From contig CAPZYV010000030.1 of assembly GCA_948750805.1 (NCBI GenBank), positions 1 through 9,851 of the forward strand: a stretch of 9,851 nucleotides of DNA, read 5' to 3'. The translations under genes were made by a program, and so were the position numbers. The notes beneath the pieces are model-generated. The model saw only the letters and a list, made by a program, of their open reading frames with translations, was not told the DNA's origin and ran no database searches. The stretch is from an uncultured Bacilli bacterium. Lineage in GTDB: Bacteria; Bacillota_I; Bacilli_A; RF39; UBA660. Of this stretch, positions 7,721 to 9,851 are shown one piece after another (within the stretch, counting starts at the first letter, position 1; every line of letters begins with the position of its first letter).

Positions 7721-9022
7721 ATGAAAAAGAAAACAACAGCTAAACGCAAAAAAGCTATGTTAAGAAAAATGAAAAAACAAATCATTAAGAATGAAAGAAA
7801 AAATATACTTAATGAAAGACTTATTGATTTTTCTAATTCATCCGAAGAAGAAACTATAACTCAATTTACTAAAGTAGAATTATTAGAATATATAAATAAA
7901 GCAAAAAAAGAAATAACAACTTTAGTAAATGATAAGATTCAAAAGGCAAAAATAAAGAAAAAAACTTTTAAAAACTTTATAAGTACTACGATAAATAAAC
8001 TATTTGATATGATTAATCAAACAAAAAGTATTTCTATAAATAGTATTTTAAAGAACGCCAAAAATTATTTGTTAAAAACAGCTAAATTAATAAAACAAGA
8101 GAAAAGAAATATTTGTGTAGCTTTATCGGCAGTAATTACAGTTAACAGTGCAAGTGTTAAATCTTCGAGTGAACTCTTTTTAGGCCCTTCATATGAGAAA
8201 ACTGTAATTCCGATTGAAGATACTACTTTATCTCTACCTCTACATGCTCTTGAAGAAGATATTGAATTTCTTGATGTACAACCTTCTATAGAAAGCGAAA
8301 CAGAAACTCAACTTCTTGAAAGTGATAATACTTACTCTGAAAATTTAATCACAACTTTCGAAAAAGAGCAAGCGGTTATGGATAAAGAAAATTTAACCAT
8401 GGAAAAGTTATATACTTTACTTGATTTAATGCTTATAGGTAATAGTCCTTTTGTTAATGCTTTTAATTCGCGTGAAGAAGCACTTGATTATTTGTATGAA
8501 AGTGAATACCGCACTTATGAGGATATGATGCTTATCATAATGGCTAGAGATGGTTATTGCTATAATGAACTTGATGCAGTTTGCGCCGGATGTGTTGCAG
8601 AAGCTCGGGGGGGGGGTACATGTTATATAGATGCTTATGCCGTTGCTAGTGTCTTTTTAAACCGTACTAATTATATTCCATATATTAATTCTCATACTGT
8701 TAATTATTATACTCAATTTGTTGCTCCTAACCAATTTGAAGTTTATGACAATGAAACTTATTTAGATTTTTTAGGGCGTATAGATTTACCAGGCTACCAA
8801 GCAGCTATTGATGCTTTTTATAGCAAACTTTCTATGCATGATTATTTAGAATTTAGAGGTTCATGGGTTGATGTTAAAAAATATGAACAATTTGTTAGTG
8901 GTGGTAATAAATATTTAGTTCGAATGAAAGAGCAAAATATTGTTAGTCAATCTGAAGAAACAAAAGAAGAAGTTATGACCTTAGTCTTAAAAAATAATAA
9001 CACTGAATATGTAGATTATTAA
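7721..9022 (+). CDS. Membrane-anchored SleB-type cell wall hydrolase with poly-G tract at the active site
   Basis: A 433-residue protein whose C-terminal part (about 285-400) matches the cell-wall hydrolase SleB/CwlJ family (Hydrolase_2), enzymes that cleave peptidoglycan glycan strands. Visible hallmarks are VAEARGG (probable catalytic Glu294), AVASVFLNRT, and PNQFEVYDN. The N-terminal 130 residues are extremely basic and helical (MKKKTTAKRKKAMLRKMKK). A short hydrophobic stretch (131-146, ICVALSAVITV) follows that could be an anchor or a late signal sequence, then an acidic Ser/Thr/Glu linker (about 160-230). Four cysteines (280, 288, 291, 301) cluster around Glu294. AAAGGAG lies eight bases before the ATG. 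Codons 296-299 are encoded within ten consecutive G; a change of one base would truncate the protein. The stop codon lies inside the terminator hairpin. Such domains also occur outside spore germination, and I see no sporulation genes here. Confidence 0.85.
   Translation: MKKKTTAKRKKAMLRKMKKQIIKNERKNILNERLIDFSNSSEEETITQFTKVELLEYINKAKKEITTLVNDKIQKAKIKKKTFKNFISTTINKLFDMINQTKSISINSILKNAKNYLLKTAKLIKQEKRNICVALSAVITVNSASVKSSSELFLGPSYEKTVIPIEDTTLSLPLHALEEDIEFLDVQPSIESETETQLLESDNTYSENLITTFEKEQAVMDKENLTMEKLYTLLDLMLIGNSPFVNAFNSREEALDYLYESEYRTYEDMMLIIMARDGYCYNELDAVCAGCVAEARGGGTCYIDAYAVASVFLNRTNYIPYINSHTVNYYTQFVAPNQFEVYDNETYLDFLGRIDLPGYQAAIDAFYSKLSMHDYLEFRGSWVDVKKYEQFVSGGNKYLVRMKEQNIVSQSEETKEEVMTLVLKNNNTEYVDY
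8607..8616 (+). repeat. Homopolymeric G10 tract in coding sequence (candidate contingency switch)
   Basis: Ten G in a row span codons CGG GGG GGG GGT of the SleB-like gene, directly after the glutamate-alanine codons of the probable active site. It is by far the longest G run in an AT-rich window, the next being five. With nine G the frame would reach TAG after four further codons (GTA CAT GTT ATA); with eleven G it would stop at TAG about ten codons on. Ten G keeps the catalytic domain in frame. Tracts like this are also prone to sequencing error. Confidence 0.95.
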
Positions 9023-9039
9023 TTAATCTACATTTTTTT
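9009..9039 (+). terminator. Rho-independent terminator of the lipoprotein/hydrolase unit
   Basis: ATGTAGATTA (9009-9018) pairs perfectly with TAATCTACAT (9024-9033) around a 5-base loop, and seven T (9033-9039) follow. The hairpin overlaps the last codons and TAA stop of the hydrolase gene. The stem is AT-rich but uninterrupted, and its position between the hydrolase and the hrcA promoter fits. Confidence 0.8.
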
Positions 9040-9079
9040 ACATAATTTTTTTAAAAATTTCAAAATTAGCAGTTATATA

Positions 9080-9108
9080 TTGACAAGTGCTAAGCATAAT
9101 ATTATAAT
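9080..9108 (+). promoter_or_regulatory. Perfect consensus sigma-A promoter of hrcA
   Basis: TTGACA (9080-9085) and TATAAT (9103-9108) are exactly 17 bases apart, an ideal housekeeping promoter. The start would be near 9115, inside the left arm of the CIRCE operator, giving a leader of about 38 bases. Such a strong promoter with an overlapping operator fits heat-shock genes held down by HrcA. Confidence 0.92.
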
Positions 9109-9139
9109 GTATTTAGCACTAAAGAAAAAAGAGTGCTAA
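9086..9139. promoter_or_regulatory. CIRCE operator (9113-9139) plus an extra half-site (9086-9093)
   Basis: TTAGCACTA (9113-9121), nine spacer bases, then GAGTGCTAA (9131-9139) matches the CIRCE consensus, TTAGCACTC-N9-GAGTGCTAA, with a single mismatch at 9121. CIRCE is the binding site of the HrcA repressor. A further copy of the right-arm core, AGTGCTAA, lies at 9086-9093, directly after the -35 box within the promoter spacer. The region thus has three half-sites spanning the promoter and transcription start. Confidence 0.93.
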
Positions 9140-9152
9140 TATAGGTGATTAT

Positions 9153-9851
9153 ATGGATGAAAGGCAAAAAGAACTTTTAAAAGAGATTGTTGAAGGTTAT
9201 ATAAAAGAAGCTAAACCTATTGGTTCAAAACATTTATGTGATAAATTTAATTGTTCTAGTGCAACTATTAGAAACGAAATGTCGGTTTTAGAGAAATTAG
9301 GATATATTGAAAAAACCATATTTCAAGTGGTAGAATTCCAAGCGAATTGGGTTATAAGTATTATGTAGAAAACTTAATGAAACCGAAAGAGCTTACAGGC
9401 GAAGACATGTTAAAGCTTCAAACAATTTTTGCTAATAAAGATTTGATAGTTAGTGATGCTATAAGAGAGTGTTTAGAAATAATTAGTGATATTACTAATT
9501 ATACAAGTATATCTCTCGGTAAAGAATCTAGTGAAAACACTTTAAAGCAAATTTCTATTATTCCTCTTGATGATGAACATATTGTAGCACTTGTTTGTAC
9601 AGATAAAGGAATAGTTAAAAATAAACAGTTTAGTCTTTCAGCTAATATTAACTTAACAGAAGTTATGAAAACCAACGAAATAATTAATAAAATGCTCATT
9701 GGAACTCCAATATCAATGATTTCAGAACGACTTGAATACGAAATAAAACCAATTATTGAAGAACAAGTAAGACAATATGAAACGATATATAATATTTTCT
9801 TTGATGCATTTAATGATTTCGTAAGTTCTAAAGAAAATTACCATGTTGTTG
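9153..9851 (+). pseudogene. hrcA: hrcA, heat-inducible transcription repressor, frameshifted and cut by the window edge
   Basis: HrcA represses chaperone operons by binding CIRCE. The first frame gives the winged-helix DNA-binding part: EGYIKEAKPIGSKHLCDKF, then SSATIRNEMSVLEKLGYIEK (35-54). After GAA AAA ACC (9309-9317) it turns nonsensical and stops at TAG 9366-9368. The -1 frame, entered at 9311-9317, resumes exactly where family members continue: HISSGRIPSELGYKYYVENL, and stays open to 9851 (ending SSKENYHVV). Thus one base appears missing, for example ACCCAT read as ACCAT, or one A lost from a run now six long. Start: ATG at 9153 with AGGTGA four bases upstream, overlapping the end of the CIRCE region. 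grpE, dnaK and dnaJ often follow but would lie outside the window. A true pseudogene, an assembly error and ribosomal slippage on the A run are the alternatives, in that order of caution. Confidence 0.9.

Noticed and set aside
9310..9316. A-AAA-AAC canonical -1 programmed frameshift heptamer in hrcA
   Set aside because: The letters are present, but the incoming frame reads GAA AAA ACC, so the heptamer is out of register with the codons. Only single-tRNA slippage remains, and HrcA is not known to use recoding.
9499..9699. Minus-strand open frame of 66 codons in the hrcA region
   Set aside because: The plus strand in the -1 frame gives continuous HrcA-like sequence here, so this is a shadow.
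1..9851. CRISPR arrays, tRNA or rRNA genes, insertion sequences, attachment sites
   Set aside because: I looked for spaced direct repeats, tRNA-like cloverleaf elements, transposase motifs and terminal inverted repeats and saw none.
1..9851. UGA reassigned to tryptophan, as in Mollicutes
   Set aside because: Tryptophans are encoded by TGG and no gene needs read-through of TGA. TGA is also not used as a stop here, but with only eight stops that is not informative.

Overview
The window is very AT-rich. Its genes use mostly A/T-ending codons, stop only at TAA or TAG, and read tryptophan as TGG with no in-frame TGA, so translation table 11 fits. Gene content (topA with three C-terminal zinc ribbons, a BcrA-type ABC exporter, a PdaC-like peptidoglycan deacetylase, a SleB-type wall hydrolase, CIRCE-controlled hrcA) points to a low-GC Bacillota, or an uncultured Bacilli/Mycoplasmatota-like lineage. 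Two peptidoglycan-active enzymes argue for a cell wall. This placement is inference from style and content.

Layout: the tail of an unrecognised gene (2-169) is followed closely by topA (198-2222). A promoter at 2254-2282 then drives an ABC-2 transporter operon: ATPase 2321-3220, overlapping a permease at 3213-4616 that starts with TTG. A membrane-anchored polysaccharide deacetylase with an N-terminal DUF3298/DUF4163-like region follows at 4650-5867. It meets a small three-helix membrane protein on the minus strand (5862-6236) tail to tail, with the two stop codons abutting.

The 172-base gap 6237-6408 holds divergent promoters. The rightward one is a near-consensus sigma-A promoter carrying two perfect dyads. 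It appears to drive a two-gene surface unit: an unrecognised lipoprotein with a coiled coil (6409-7644), then a basic, membrane-anchored SleB-type hydrolase (7721-9022). A hairpin/T-tract terminator at 9009-9039 closes the unit. A run of ten G (8607-8616) lies in the hydrolase coding sequence, three bases after its probable catalytic glutamate codon. One base lost or gained would truncate the protein, so it is a candidate phase-variation switch.

At the right end, a perfect consensus promoter with a CIRCE operator and an additional third half-site precedes hrcA, the heat-shock repressor gene. hrcA is broken by an apparent one-base deletion near 9310-9317, just after the DNA-binding domain, and then continues in the -1 frame to the window edge. 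It is either a real mutation, an assembly error, or (less likely) recoding.
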